From Hyphomonas sp. (lineage in GTDB: Bacteria > Pseudomonadota > Alphaproteobacteria > Caulobacterales > Hyphomonadaceae): 15,918 nucleotides of DNA. The notes beneath the pieces are model-generated. The model was given only the letters and a program-made list of their open reading frames with translations. It had not been told where the DNA came from and ran no database searches. The position numbers and the translations under genes are program-made. Every line of letters begins with the position of its first letter. The stretch's first letter is position 1. Below are positions 6,170 to 12,893 of this stretch, in pieces. The stretch is from the NCBI GenBank assembly GCA_024743015.1, contig JANSXJ010000050.1, forward strand, positions 1-15,918, in the 5' to 3' direction.

Positions 6170-7462
6170 CTATGCTGGCCGCGCCGCCAGGGCGACGAAG
6201 TGCGACTTGGTGTTGCCGCTGCCCGATGCCGGGGTGACCGGCGCGGAAAGCACCGGCTGCCCACCGATCCGGAAAATCCAACGGAACGCGCGCACATTGA
6301 AATCGAAGAAGAGGTGGATGCTTTCCTGCAGGCTGATCCCGTTCGCCTTCCGGAAGGCTTCGTAGCCGTCCGGGTTGATGAACTGCAGATCGCCACTGGC
6401 GCCGAGCGTTTCCGCGTGTTCGGTCCAGAACACCGGCCGTCCGAGGATCGCGCCGCCAGGCGCGTCCACAAAGTTTGGCTGCCAGAGCGGCTGCCCGTTT
6501 TCGGTTTCCAGCGTCAACAGCTCGGGCAGCGTGTCACCGTTTGCCAGCCATACACCGCGTGACGGCATCAGAAGTCGAGACCACATTTTCGCGACATTCT
6601 TGGCGACGATGGTCTTGGCTGCCTGACCCGGTTCTGCGGCCACTGAAACCAGCGAACCGGAATTCATCCAGCCCATCGGCTTTCCGAAGCCGTCACCTTT
6701 GACGAAACTCTCAACCGCCTTCCACCGGATCGCAGATGGAGCCTTCCGGGTCAGATAGGTGGTCAGGCGCGGGGCATCCTCAAGCAGCTCCTCAGTCGCA
6801 TTCACGAATGCATAGCATTCGTGAAGCGCCGTCTCGGGCGCGGTAAGTTTTAGCTTACTGGCCGTCATCTGGTCGGCTCCGCCGCGCCAATATGCCTGCA
6901 CGCCGTCGGTGCCCCAGGGCGTGGTCTCGTCGCCGAGTCTTTGGACCTTGTTCTTACTGGTCGGCTCGGGCGAAATCAGGTTCATGATCTCGTCGCTATC
7001 GCCGAACACCAGGTCGGCAATGCTTTCGCGGTACTCAGCGGGGACCAGGAAGCTACCAGCCAGGTCACCCTGCTCGGTGTGAACATTGGCTGGAGCCGAA
7101 AGGCGTTCGTCCATCCGGAAGCTAGATCCAACTGCCGGGTTTGCATTACGGACCGCCATTGCGAATTCGCCCAGCGAACGGAACCCGTCAGCAGACGGGG
7201 CCGGATTGCGCGGCTGCGCCGGAATGCTGGCGCTCGGCTGCGCCGGAACGACGTGGTCGTTGCCGATCGATGTCGAGGCTGCGGCCACTGCTTCAAGTCG
7301 CTGGATGTTGGCCAGCTGGCGGTCGAACGACCCCTGATCGCGATTGTGCGCCGCTTGCTCATCGGCAGTGAGATCCCGGCCCTGAGACTGCGCCCCGACA
7401 ATTCGCGATTCGATGCGCTGAGAAGTCTCCCGCGCCTCCTTTTTCAACAGGGCAATACTCAT
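6170..7462 (-). CDS. HK97 family major capsid protein
   Basis: Builds the icosahedral head. Start ATG at 7462 (MSIALLKKEARETSQ) has AGGAG 8 bases upstream, preferred over a GTG 27 bases earlier; the product is 430 aa, normal for the family. Residues 1-65 are a charged coiled coil (the scaffold-like delta domain), followed by a Pro-rich linker (about 72-92) and then the fold proper beginning FRSLGEFAMAVRNA; QGDLAGSFLVPAEYRESIAD (131-150) is the classic N-arm/E-loop entry, and later GVQAYWRGGADQ, NATEELLEDA and GGAILGRPVFWTEHA are typical of phage_capsid proteins. The linker is the expected cleavage zone for the downstream prohead protease. The C-terminal codons are duplicated after the protease gene. 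Confidence 0.93.
   Translation of the reverse strand: MSIALLKKEARETSQRIESRIVGAQSQGRDLTADEQAAHNRDQGSFDRQLANIQRLEAVAAASTSIGNDHVVPAQPSASIPAQPRNPAPSADGFRSLGEFAMAVRNANPAVGSSFRMDERLSAPANVHTEQGDLAGSFLVPAEYRESIADLVFGDSDEIMNLISPEPTSKNKVQRLGDETTPWGTDGVQAYWRGGADQMTASKLKLTAPETALHECYAFVNATEELLEDAPRLTTYLTRKAPSAIRWKAVESFVKGDGFGKPMGWMNSGSLVSVAAEPGQAAKTIVAKNVAKMWSRLLMPSRGVWLANGDTLPELLTLETENGQPLWQPNFVDAPGGAILGRPVFWTEHAETLGASGDLQFINPDGYEAFRKANGISLQESIHLFFDFNVRAFRWIFRIGGQPVLSAPVTPASGSGNTKSHFVALAARPA
6180..6211. repeat. 32-bp direct repeat, copy A (end of capsid gene)
   Basis: It is part of the capsid gene and encodes its near-terminal TKSHFVALAAR. It is 31/32 identical to 5537-5568, the two copies being 643 bases apart with the whole prohead protease gene between them. 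Confidence 0.9.
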
Positions 7463-7545
7463 TTTCGCGTCTCCTGATTTTGCCGTCACGCGGCGAATCT
7501 AAAATGGGACAGCCCGACTGCCGAGGCAGAGGGGCCGACATGAAT

Positions 7546-8136
7546 TCACCGAAGGTATTCCTCGACCCGCGCCACGAAATCGCCGCGCCCCCAATCGCGA
7601 GCGTAGAAGTTAAGTCGCGGCATGTGGAAAGAAGGCAGGGAAACAGAGTAACCCGCTTCGCGAAAGTCCGCGCGCAGGCCTTTTTCTGCAATCACGGCGG
7701 CGCGCAGATCGTCCATCGCCTGCGCAATTGCGGCGACTGCACGCTTGTGCTGGGCCTCGATCTTGGTGAGCGCGGCAACACTTAAACTGTCGGCCATTTC
7801 CCCGCAGATTCGGCGTTGCTCGCGATGAGCTGCGACCACAACGCTGTGGTCGCTCTTGAGCTTGCTCAACTCCATCCGCGCAGCGGCGAGATCGAGCATC
7901 GGCGTGAACTCGCCATCTTTCGACGCAAGCGCCTGCGATACGCGGTCACTGAATTCCTCGGCGTTCAGAGGCATTGCAGCGATCGCAAGACGCCTGCTCA
8001 GCGCATCGATCTTCGATTGCAGGTCGCTCGCGCGCTGGCGCAAGATCGTACGCTTTGCGATCGCTTCGGCATACTCGGGATTATCCCGCGCAATCGGCAG
8101 GTCGAGCTTCTTCGCAATCTTCACGGGCACATCCAT
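7546..8136 (-). CDS. 196-aa coiled-coil protein upstream of the capsid gene
   Basis: Start ATG at 8136 (MDVPVKIAKKLDLP) has GGAGG 7 bases upstream; an ATG at 8157 would add seven residues but has a poorer site. The protein is mostly charged alpha-helix (about residues 25-165: AIAKRTILRQRASDLQSKID, then MELSKLKSDHSVVVAAHREQ) with a C-terminal hydrophobic/aromatic segment (SVSLPSFHMPRLNFYARDWG). No enzyme motif, signal peptide or membrane helix is present. It is the gene immediately before the major capsid protein, the usual place of scaffold or head accessory proteins; since the capsid protein has its own scaffold-like N-terminus, a separate scaffold role is only a possibility. Family not recognised. 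Confidence 0.75.
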   Translation of the reverse strand: MDVPVKIAKKLDLPIARDNPEYAEAIAKRTILRQRASDLQSKIDALSRRLAIAAMPLNAEEFSDRVSQALASKDGEFTPMLDLAAARMELSKLKSDHSVVVAAHREQRRICGEMADSLSVAALTKIEAQHKRAVAAIAQAMDDLRAAVIAEKGLRADFREAGYSVSLPSFHMPRLNFYARDWGRGDFVARVEEYLR

Positions 8137-8480
8137 TCCGGAACCTCCATCGTTCATGCCTTCAATTTGCAGAGCAAAGTGTGAAACCTCTACCCCTCAG
8201 GCTTCACGTTTTTGGCCATGTCTTTCCGAGACTTAGAACATTTCGCAAATTTCCGGCGTCGCCACTCAAAGCAAAACCGCCGCGCAGCTGGTCGAGGTCG
8301 AGCACCGGCACCGGACGCGGCAGCACCGGCTGCACCGGCGGCGACGCAGCTGGTCGAGATCAAGCGCCAGTGGCGGCGGCAGCGGGATCAGCGCCGCGCG
8401 ATCGGCTGCGCGGTCGGTCGAGGTCGAATGCCAGCGGCGGCGCACCTGGTCGAGGTCGAGCGGCGGCGCGGCGGCCGCGA
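8137..8480. other. GC-rich gap with repeats, no convincing gene
   Basis: About 340 bases between the 151-aa and 196-aa genes. It holds four related 16-mers (see 8288-8461). On the minus strand several frames show short Pro/Leu-Asp motifs (PPLDLDQV, PLALDLDQL, VPVLDLDQL) in different frames; one of them, 8335-8204, is a 43-codon GTG-started frame without a ribosome-binding site. A plus-strand frame from 8212 also stays open. I read it as a repeat-expanded or decayed remnant, or a packaging/regulatory site, not as a sure gene. Confidence 0.5.
8288..8461 (+). repeat. four copies of a CTGGTCGAGGTCGAGC-like 16-mer
   Basis: Copies lie at 8288-8303 (exact), 8350-8365 (two changes), 8415-8430 (diverged) and 8446-8461 (exact), all in one orientation. 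A near copy in the opposite orientation lies at 8891-8906 inside the 151-aa gene. Spacing is 62, 65 and 31 bases. The repeats sit between the HTH/terminase-like block and the capsid block. Confidence 0.6.
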
Positions 8481-8936
8481 TTAGCTGGAGTGAAACGCCT
8501 GCAGCAGCGCAAAGGCATCGGATTCGAGAATGGAACGGATTGATCGCGCGCAAAGGGGATCGCAACCCAAGCACGCGATTTCGAAAAACCGTCGCCGGGC
8601 GGGCACTGCAAGCGGCGGAACCCCTCCGAGGCGAAGATCGCGCGGCGCAAGGCGGGACGAATAGTCCCGCCAATCCCTCGAAAGCGCAATTGCGGCCGAG
8701 CGCATCGACCGAGACTCGCCCCTGTAGGTCTCTATGTAGAGCAGACCGATTAGCCGATCCCGCTCTGCTTTCCGCGAACGGATGAGATTTCCAGCCCCGA
8801 AGGCATCGACGGGGTTTTCGCCGCGCAGCAATCGATTGAGCGCCGTGGCGACATTTTCATGACCCTGCGCGTGCAGCGCCTTCGCGGCACGCTCGACCTC
8901 GACCCATGACGGGCCGATTTGACAACCGTCAATCAT
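8481..8936 (-). CDS. 151-aa unknown protein
   Basis: Start ATG at 8936 (MIDGCQIGPSWVEVERAAKA) is chosen because the frame before it only shadows the upstream HTH gene, and because it overlaps the stop of a six-codon mini-frame (MAGAGS) that itself starts on the HTH gene's stop (TGATG ... ATGA). The product is helical and basic, with NVATALNRLLRGENPVDAFG (residues about 28-47) and RSMRSAAIALSRDWRDYSSR; the C-terminal half has four Cys-containing or hydrophobic short helices. No known domain is recognised and no membrane segment or signal peptide is seen. Placement between a terminase-like HTH protein and capsid genes suggests a packaging or head role, but this is context only. Confidence 0.6.
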   Translation of the reverse strand: MIDGCQIGPSWVEVERAAKALHAQGHENVATALNRLLRGENPVDAFGAGNLIRSRKAERDRLIGLLYIETYRGESRSMRSAAIALSRDWRDYSSRLAPRDLRLGGVPPLAVPARRRFFEIACLGCDPLCARSIRSILESDAFALLQAFHSS

Positions 8937-8952
8937 GAGCCGGCCCCAGCCA

Positions 8953-9558
8953 TCAGGCGCGGTTCCGCCCGTCCTGATTGCCGCCAAGCAACTGCAGCTC
9001 GCGCCGGTAGTGGCGCTGGAGTGTTTGAGGCGCAATCCCGATTGCGGCTGCGATCGCGGTGAGGTTGGCCCCCTCGCCCACCAGCTCGCGCACACGCGCG
9101 CTGGTCGCGATCGTCGGAACATGGCGCGGGCGGCCCAGCGCCGGTCGCGGGTACTGCGCAGCTTCGCCCGGATCGGCAAAGCAAAGCCCCGCCTGCGATC
9201 GAGAACCGAGCGCCGCCGCGTAATGGCGAAAGAGAGTATTCCGACTGACGCCCACCGCCCGCGAAGTGACATCGATCGAACAGCCTTCTGCGCGCAGCTG
9301 CGCAACCTGGTCGGCCATTGCCGCCGACGGCTGATGCCGCTTGCGACCCCGCTTCGCTGGCGCAGCCATCGGCTCCCCGAACAGGTCCGATGAAAAGAAT
9401 TCGCACCCGCCCGCCGCCGCCGCACCGCAACCTCTCTCAGAGGTATCTCCCACCGCCGCACCCTCTGTAGCGGTCGCTACATTGGCGAGAATTTCGGATC
9501 GAGCGCCGCGACCCTTTTCCGCGCCCTCAACCTGCGCGGGGGAACCTCGACCCTTCAC
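8953..9558 (-). CDS. tandem helix-turn-helix protein, possible small-terminase analogue
   Basis: Up to 201 aa. An Ala/Gly-rich N-terminus leads to FFSSDLFGEP (54-63), a basic patch KRGRKRHQPS, then two copies of one 35-residue HTH unit: one ends GVSRNTLFRHYAAAL, the other GIAPQTLQRHYRREL. Both keep the pattern V..L..EG...... A.G....TL.RHY...L, so the pair arose by internal duplication. It should bind DNA. In phages an HTH protein of this style just before the head genes is often a small terminase subunit, but no large subunit is encoded here, so a regulator is equally possible. Start: GTG at 9558 is given; GTG at 9453 (GAGGG 7-8 bases upstream) and ATG at 9369 are alternatives. It begins at the edge of the iteron region. 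Confidence 0.72.
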   Translation of the reverse strand: MKGRGSPAQVEGAEKGRGARSEILANVATATEGAAVGDTSERGCGAAAAGGCEFFSSDLFGEPMAAPAKRGRKRHQPSAAMADQVAQLRAEGCSIDVTSRAVGVSRNTLFRHYAAALGSRSQAGLCFADPGEAAQYPRPALGRPRHVPTIATSARVRELVGEGANLTAIAAAIGIAPQTLQRHYRRELQLLGGNQDGRNRA

Positions 9559-9611
9559 GCCCGACCACCCGGCAGGCAGGCAGCACCAACCCTTCCCGAA
9601 TTCTCACCCGC

Positions 9612-9651
9612 CGAGAAAAAAACCTGCCGATGATAATACCGGGGGTTTTCC
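9612..9651 (-). terminator. terminator-like hairpin after the helicase gene
   Basis: On the minus strand AAAACC and GGTTTT arms, with an inner CCG/CGG pairing, enclose a loop and are followed by a run of seven Ts. It would end leftward transcription from the helicase gene before the HTH gene, separating the replication and capsid blocks. The stem is interrupted, so confidence is moderate. Confidence 0.45.
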
Positions 9652-9675
9652 GGCTTCACCCTTCCGAGTTTTTGA

Positions 9676-9690
9676 CCCCCCCCGGGGGGG
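9676..9690. repeat. C8G7 homopolymer palindrome
   Basis: Eight Cs followed by seven Gs make a perfect 14-base palindrome inside the iteron region. It could extrude as a rigid GC hairpin or be a slippage-prone tract whose length varies in assemblies. Confidence 0.8.
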
Positions 9691-10014
9691 TAGGGAGGTT
9701 CCTTCCGCCGGAAGCCGCGCGGAAGCCCTGACTTTACTACCTCGGAAGCTTCTTTCTCATTATCTTTCTGACCTTTATTCTCATTTGGAAGGGTCGGAAG
9801 GGTTATAAGGGTAAGTTCCGCATAAGAGTTGCAATACAGAAACCAGTGGGGGGAGCAGCGTTTGCTGTTCCGACCCTTCCGGATCGCCCTAACTCCCTCA
9901 CTCGATTGCATAATCTCCTTCCAAACCGACCCGCGCCGCACCTTCCGGCCAACGGACGATTGGAAGAGGACTTCGCCATCTAGCACGATGCAAGCCAATG
10001 AGTTTGAACAACAA

Positions 10015-11889
10015 TCAGTCATCACCCGGCACCCAGTTAGGATCATCACCGATCGGCCATTTCGGCGCGGATTTCTGGGAATTCACAACTCCCGCTGGTC
10101 CGGCTGCATCAGGCCCGCTCCACCTTCCTTCGCGGATAGCCTCGGGATCGATGCCGTCGCGCAGCCGGATGCCGAGCCATTTCATGCCGTCGCTCGCCTT
10201 CTGAAGGAACCCCTTGTCTTGCATGCCTTTCTTGAAGCCACCGATCTTCCAATGACTGCCGCCTGCGTGTTCGCACCAGGCGAGATAGGTATCGTGCAGG
10301 AGCTTCGCGGGCACTCTCATCGGGCGCTGAGGTACGTCCTCGCCGACCTCGCAGGTATCGCTCAGGAAGCGGCCGAGTTCGTCGCTTTGATCGCGGTAAG
10401 CAGCTGTCGCCATCCGCACTTCATCAGGCTCGATCAGCCCGTGCTCGCGCCAGTCGCACAACCCTTCAAGCACCCGGTTGAGGATCCCGCTGGCCTCGGC
10501 ATTGAGCTTGGCTGGCAGGTCGCGATCCACAGTTGCAGTCGGTACCGTGACGCCCCAGGGCACCAACTGCATGCGGCGCCAGATCCCGTCGCTGGTGTCC
10601 TTGATCTCCGGCTTGTGGTTGCCCGAAATGGTCATCTTGAAGTCGGGCAGGAAGGTGAAGAAGCCCTTGTTCAAATGCCGGGCGTCCACCGGATCGCCGC
10701 CGGTCACCATCTTGACCAGACCTTCGTTCAGTCTCGCACCGCGCTCCGGCTCGGAGACGCGAAGGAAACGCACCCCGGGCAGCCGCGCGAGGTCTGGCGT
10801 TGCCTGATCACCGCGCCGCTTCATGCCGTTATCGAGAAAACTCTCGATCGGGATAGACCCCGCATAGTCGCCGGCCAGATGGGCAACAGCCTCTACCGCG
10901 GTCCCCTTGCCGTTGCGCCCGCTGCCGTAGAAGAAGGCCATCTTCTGGTCGCCGATGTCGCCGGTCAGGCTCAGGCCGAACCACTGGTGGATAAAGCGGC
11001 GCATGATCGGATCGGGCTGCACCTGCAGCATGAACGCATCCCAGTTGGGTGACGAAGCACTGGGGACGTAATTCACGCGCGCAAGCTTCGTGATCAGATC
11101 CTCGCGCCGATGCGGATCTCGGACGATTTTCCAGCCATCGACCTTCCACTCGCTCTTACCGGCCGCGATCTCCTCGAGGGACCGCTTCACGCTGCGCCGC
11201 TTCAATCGCAGCGTGCCGTTGAACACGTTGATCGCCATTCGGTCGCGGTCGAGCTGGTCCGGTTCAATCGCGATGCCAGGAAACGAACGAGCGATCTTGG
11301 CGATCGAGCCCAGCTTGCCGTTGGACTCGCTTGCCTTCGCCCAGGCAGCGATCGCGCCCGACCAGAGCTTGCGTCGCCCCGCCCCCGTGTCAGTCGGCAG
11401 ATCGCGCACGCTACAGTGAATAATGAATTGCGCAGCTTCCTCGGCAGCCCTTTCACTATCAGTCGAAGGCAAGCCGTCCGGGCCGGGCGGAAAAGCGGAG
11501 CGCAATGCTGCATCAAGTTCGGCGAGCCCCTCATCGCGGCGAGCCGATGCCCATACTCGCCAATTTTCGAGCTTTTGGCCATCAAGATCCTCGGGCTCAT
11601 CGCAACCCAGCGCGGCGATCAGAGCCGCCTCGTTACGGATGGCGCGAACAGTGGCGAAGACCGCCTGCATTACTTCGGCAGGCAGTGCATCTTTCTCCTC
11701 AGAGAGCAGCCGCCACCGTCGCCCGTCCCAGTTGAACCACCCGATCTTGTCGCAGAAGCGAAATTCTTCCCCGTAGCGAAGCCGGAAACGCTCGGCATTT
11801 CCGAGATCGGTCAACGGCAATTGCGCGGCCTCAAGATCCTTGCCCACGTCAGGCCGGACGGCAATTCGCTTAGGAATATCGCTTTTCAT
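10015..11889 (-). CDS. D5/P4-type SF3 helicase (phage/plasmid 'primase' family)
   Basis: Replicative helicase of the element. From ATG at 11889 the product is 624 aa; an ATG at 11901 would add four residues. The 11889 start overlaps the upstream stop as ATGA and has GGTGG in front. Counted from 11901, residues about 225-300 match a D5_N-like region; the SF3 ATPase core has Walker A GSGRNGKGT (326-334), the Walker B/B' region GVRFLRVSEPERG (376-388), sensor-like KMTISGNHKPEI (422-433) and the arginine pair in GIWRRMQLVPWG (439-450). A C-terminal winged-helix-like domain follows (about 500-585). The N-terminal 200 residues show no zinc finger, Toprim or archaeo-eukaryotic primase motif, so helicase/initiator activity is better supported than priming. 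The iteron region just downstream is its likely origin. Confidence 0.92.
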   Translation of the reverse strand: MKSDIPKRIAVRPDVGKDLEAAQLPLTDLGNAERFRLRYGEEFRFCDKIGWFNWDGRRWRLLSEEKDALPAEVMQAVFATVRAIRNEAALIAALGCDEPEDLDGQKLENWRVWASARRDEGLAELDAALRSAFPPGPDGLPSTDSERAAEEAAQFIIHCSVRDLPTDTGAGRRKLWSGAIAAWAKASESNGKLGSIAKIARSFPGIAIEPDQLDRDRMAINVFNGTLRLKRRSVKRSLEEIAAGKSEWKVDGWKIVRDPHRREDLITKLARVNYVPSASSPNWDAFMLQVQPDPIMRRFIHQWFGLSLTGDIGDQKMAFFYGSGRNGKGTAVEAVAHLAGDYAGSIPIESFLDNGMKRRGDQATPDLARLPGVRFLRVSEPERGARLNEGLVKMVTGGDPVDARHLNKGFFTFLPDFKMTISGNHKPEIKDTSDGIWRRMQLVPWGVTVPTATVDRDLPAKLNAEASGILNRVLEGLCDWREHGLIEPDEVRMATAAYRDQSDELGRFLSDTCEVGEDVPQRPMRVPAKLLHDTYLAWCEHAGGSHWKIGGFKKGMQDKGFLQKASDGMKWLGIRLRDGIDPEAIREGRWSGPDAAGPAGVVNSQKSAPKWPIGDDPNWVPGDD

Positions 11890-12101
11890 CTGAGCCACCA
11901 TGGGGCGAACGAATGCTCGGCGAGACGCCGGGACATTTCGGGATTTGATAGAAGCAATTCGCGGGCAGGCTTCGGTCGCCTGATCGCAGCGGGATCGCTG
12001 ATTTTTCGGTGCGTTTGGCGAGCAGGCTCAGGGCAACCCCGCCCGGCGAGCGATAAACAGTTCCATCCCCGCGCCGCCTCAAGCTCGATCACCCGTGCCA
12101 T
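11886..12101 (-). CDS. 71-aa unknown protein between AlpA and helicase genes
   Basis: Start ATG at 12101 lies on the stop of the preceding gene (TGATG), and its own stop overlaps the helicase start (ATGA). The 71-aa basic product (MARVIELEAARGWNCLSLAG ... LAEHSFAPWWLR) has no membrane segment, signal peptide or known motif. A longer reading from GTG/ATG at 12149 is possible but would overlap the upstream gene. Its reality rests mainly on the two coupling overlaps. It may act in control of replication or excision, but no function is assigned. Confidence 0.55.
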   Translation of the reverse strand: MARVIELEAARGWNCLSLAGRGCPEPARQTHRKISDPAAIRRPKPARELLLSNPEMSRRLAEHSFAPWWLR

Positions 12102-12613
12102 CAGAACGGATCCACGATCCGAAGCGAGAGCCCGCCGACCCGCCACCACTCGTTTCGGCCATCGCTGCGGGTCACTAGTTCAAGACGCCGATTGCCGACC
12201 AGCTGTCTCGCGCGCGAAGCGGCGAGCGAAAACGCCCGCTGCCGGCTGAATGCGGCGATGACCGGAAACCGCTGGTCCAGCTCCAGCCCCCCGCGGAAAA
12301 CCACCACGGACCACTTTCCCGGTCCAGGTCCCCAGTGCACAGCTTGGACGCTCGGCACGACCCCGAGGTCGAGCGCTGGCCAGCACCATTCACGTCGCTG
12401 ACCTCGGGAATTATCGGTACGACACAGCAGGCAAGCCGCGCCGCGCAGCTCAACGTCGCACTCTACAAGGGGCCTTTGCGTCCCCGGCGAGCATGACGAA
12501 CGCCCCGATCGATGCGACTGGTGGCACCGAGGCCCTTGAGGAATTGCAGTAGAGCAGGGCCGTTCGCTGGCGAGGTGAACAGCGCCGCTCCCCACGGGGC
12601 GACCTTTTCGCAT
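12101..12613 (-). CDS. 170-aa unknown protein coupled to AlpA
   Basis: Start ATG at 12613 lies on the AlpA stop (TGATG), and the stop lies on the next start, again TGATG, which supports both ends. The C-terminal two thirds (from about residue 50) look well coding: a strand-rich domain with LGVVPSVQAVHWGPGPGKWS and RQLVGNRRLELVTRSDGRNE. The first 45 residues are less convincing: codon third positions are poorer, and the frame continuing from AlpA reads a better-looking LLQFLKGLGATSRIDRG segment. A frameshift or sequencing error near 12450 is therefore possible, and the gene may be broken. Family not recognised. Confidence 0.5.
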   Translation of the reverse strand: MRKGRPVGSGAVHLASERPCSTAIPQGPRCHQSHRSGRSSCSPGTQRPLVECDVELRGAACLLCRTDNSRGQRREWCWPALDLGVVPSVQAVHWGPGPGKWSVVVFRGGLELDQRFPVIAAFSRQRAFSLAASRARQLVGNRRLELVTRSDGRNEWWRVGGLSLRIVDPF

Positions 12614-12801
12614 CAGGCCGCCTCGCGCTTGCTTTTCTGGCGAGAAATCCAGGCATCGACCTCGCTCTCAGGCCAGCGCGAGAGCGCGCCCACCTTCACA
12701 GGATGAGGGAAATCGCCCTGTGTGACCAGATCGTAGAGCTTGGTGCGCTTTACACCGATAGCGTCCATGACGGATTCGATCGGCAACAACTTGTCGGACA
12801 T
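12613..12801 (-). CDS. alpA: AlpA family transcriptional regulator/excisionase
   Basis: The 62-aa product, MSDKLLPIESVMDAIGVKRT followed by KLYDLVTQGDFPHPVKVG and ALSRWPESEVDAWISRQ, is a classic AlpA/MerR-like winged helix-turn-helix; the signature 'kLY.l...G.FP.PvkvG..s.W...EvdaWi' is complete. AlpA proteins activate integrase or excision genes of P4-like elements and satellites. Start ATG at 12801 is chosen because GGAGG sits 6 bases upstream; an ATG at 12813 overlaps that ribosome-binding site. It heads the AlpA-unknown-unknown-helicase cluster, so it may also act as switch for replication. Likely targets are repeats near the integrase promoter, which is inference. Confidence 0.93.
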   Translation of the reverse strand: MSDKLLPIESVMDAIGVKRTKLYDLVTQGDFPHPVKVGALSRWPESEVDAWISRQKSKREAA

Positions 12802-12830
12802 GCTTACCTCCATTGATTAGAGGCGTTCAT

Positions 12831-12860
12831 ATCTAACCGGACGAATGCGCAGGGGAACAA
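12831..12860 (-). promoter_or_regulatory. weak candidate promoter for the AlpA cluster
   Basis: TTGTTC (12860-12855) and TTAGAT (12836-12831) on the minus strand are 18 bases apart and lie about 30 bases upstream of the AlpA start. The match is poor; it is listed because the interval between a hairpin and the gene should hold a promoter. Confidence 0.3.
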
Positions 12861-12884
12861 GCGGGGTGCCAATCAATCACCCGC
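12861..12884 (-). terminator. possible terminator after the integrase operon
   Basis: On the minus strand GCGGGTG and CACCCCGC arms pair with one bulge around TGATTGATTGG-like loop sequence, 10 bases after the 174-aa gene stop, followed by CTTGTTCC, not a clean T-run. It could separate the integrase operon from the AlpA cluster. Confidence 0.35.
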
Positions 12885-12893
12885 GCGGCGAAC

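Larger units (their letters stand above)
9550..9880. other. candidate replication origin with iterons
   Basis: The octamer ACCCTTCC (or its complement GGAAGGGT) occurs exactly at 9589-9596, 9658-9665, 9787-9794 (complement), 9796-9803 (complement) and 9873-9880, with close variants at 9550-9557 and 9805-9812. The copies at 9787, 9796 and 9805 form a 9-base tandem array. Between the outer groups, 9731-9787 is AT-rich relative to its surroundings and could be an unwinding element. It lies directly downstream of the SF3 helicase gene, where satellites of the SaPI/P4 kind keep their origins. Five exact octamers in about 290 bases is far above chance; origin function is inferred. Confidence 0.6.

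Noticed and set aside
8288..8461. CRISPR-like array
   Set aside because: Repeats are only 16 bases, diverged, unevenly spaced (62, 65, 31) and partly driven by GC-rich codon patterns; no cas genes are present.
8212..8484. Plus-strand 90-codon frame across the 16-mer repeats
   Set aside because: It is against the direction of every neighbouring gene, has no ribosome-binding site, and the open frame follows from GC-rich repeats.
9555..10049. 164-codon minus-strand frame after the helicase gene
   Set aside because: It runs through the iterons, the C8G7 palindrome and a terminator-like hairpin, overlaps the helicase 3' end, and gives a low-quality product; the region is better read as non-coding.
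10015..12249. Long plus-strand frames opposite the helicase (for example 9829-11052 and 11110-12249)
   Set aside because: They lie antisense to a clear SF3 helicase and are typical GC-rich mirror frames with no recognisable domain.
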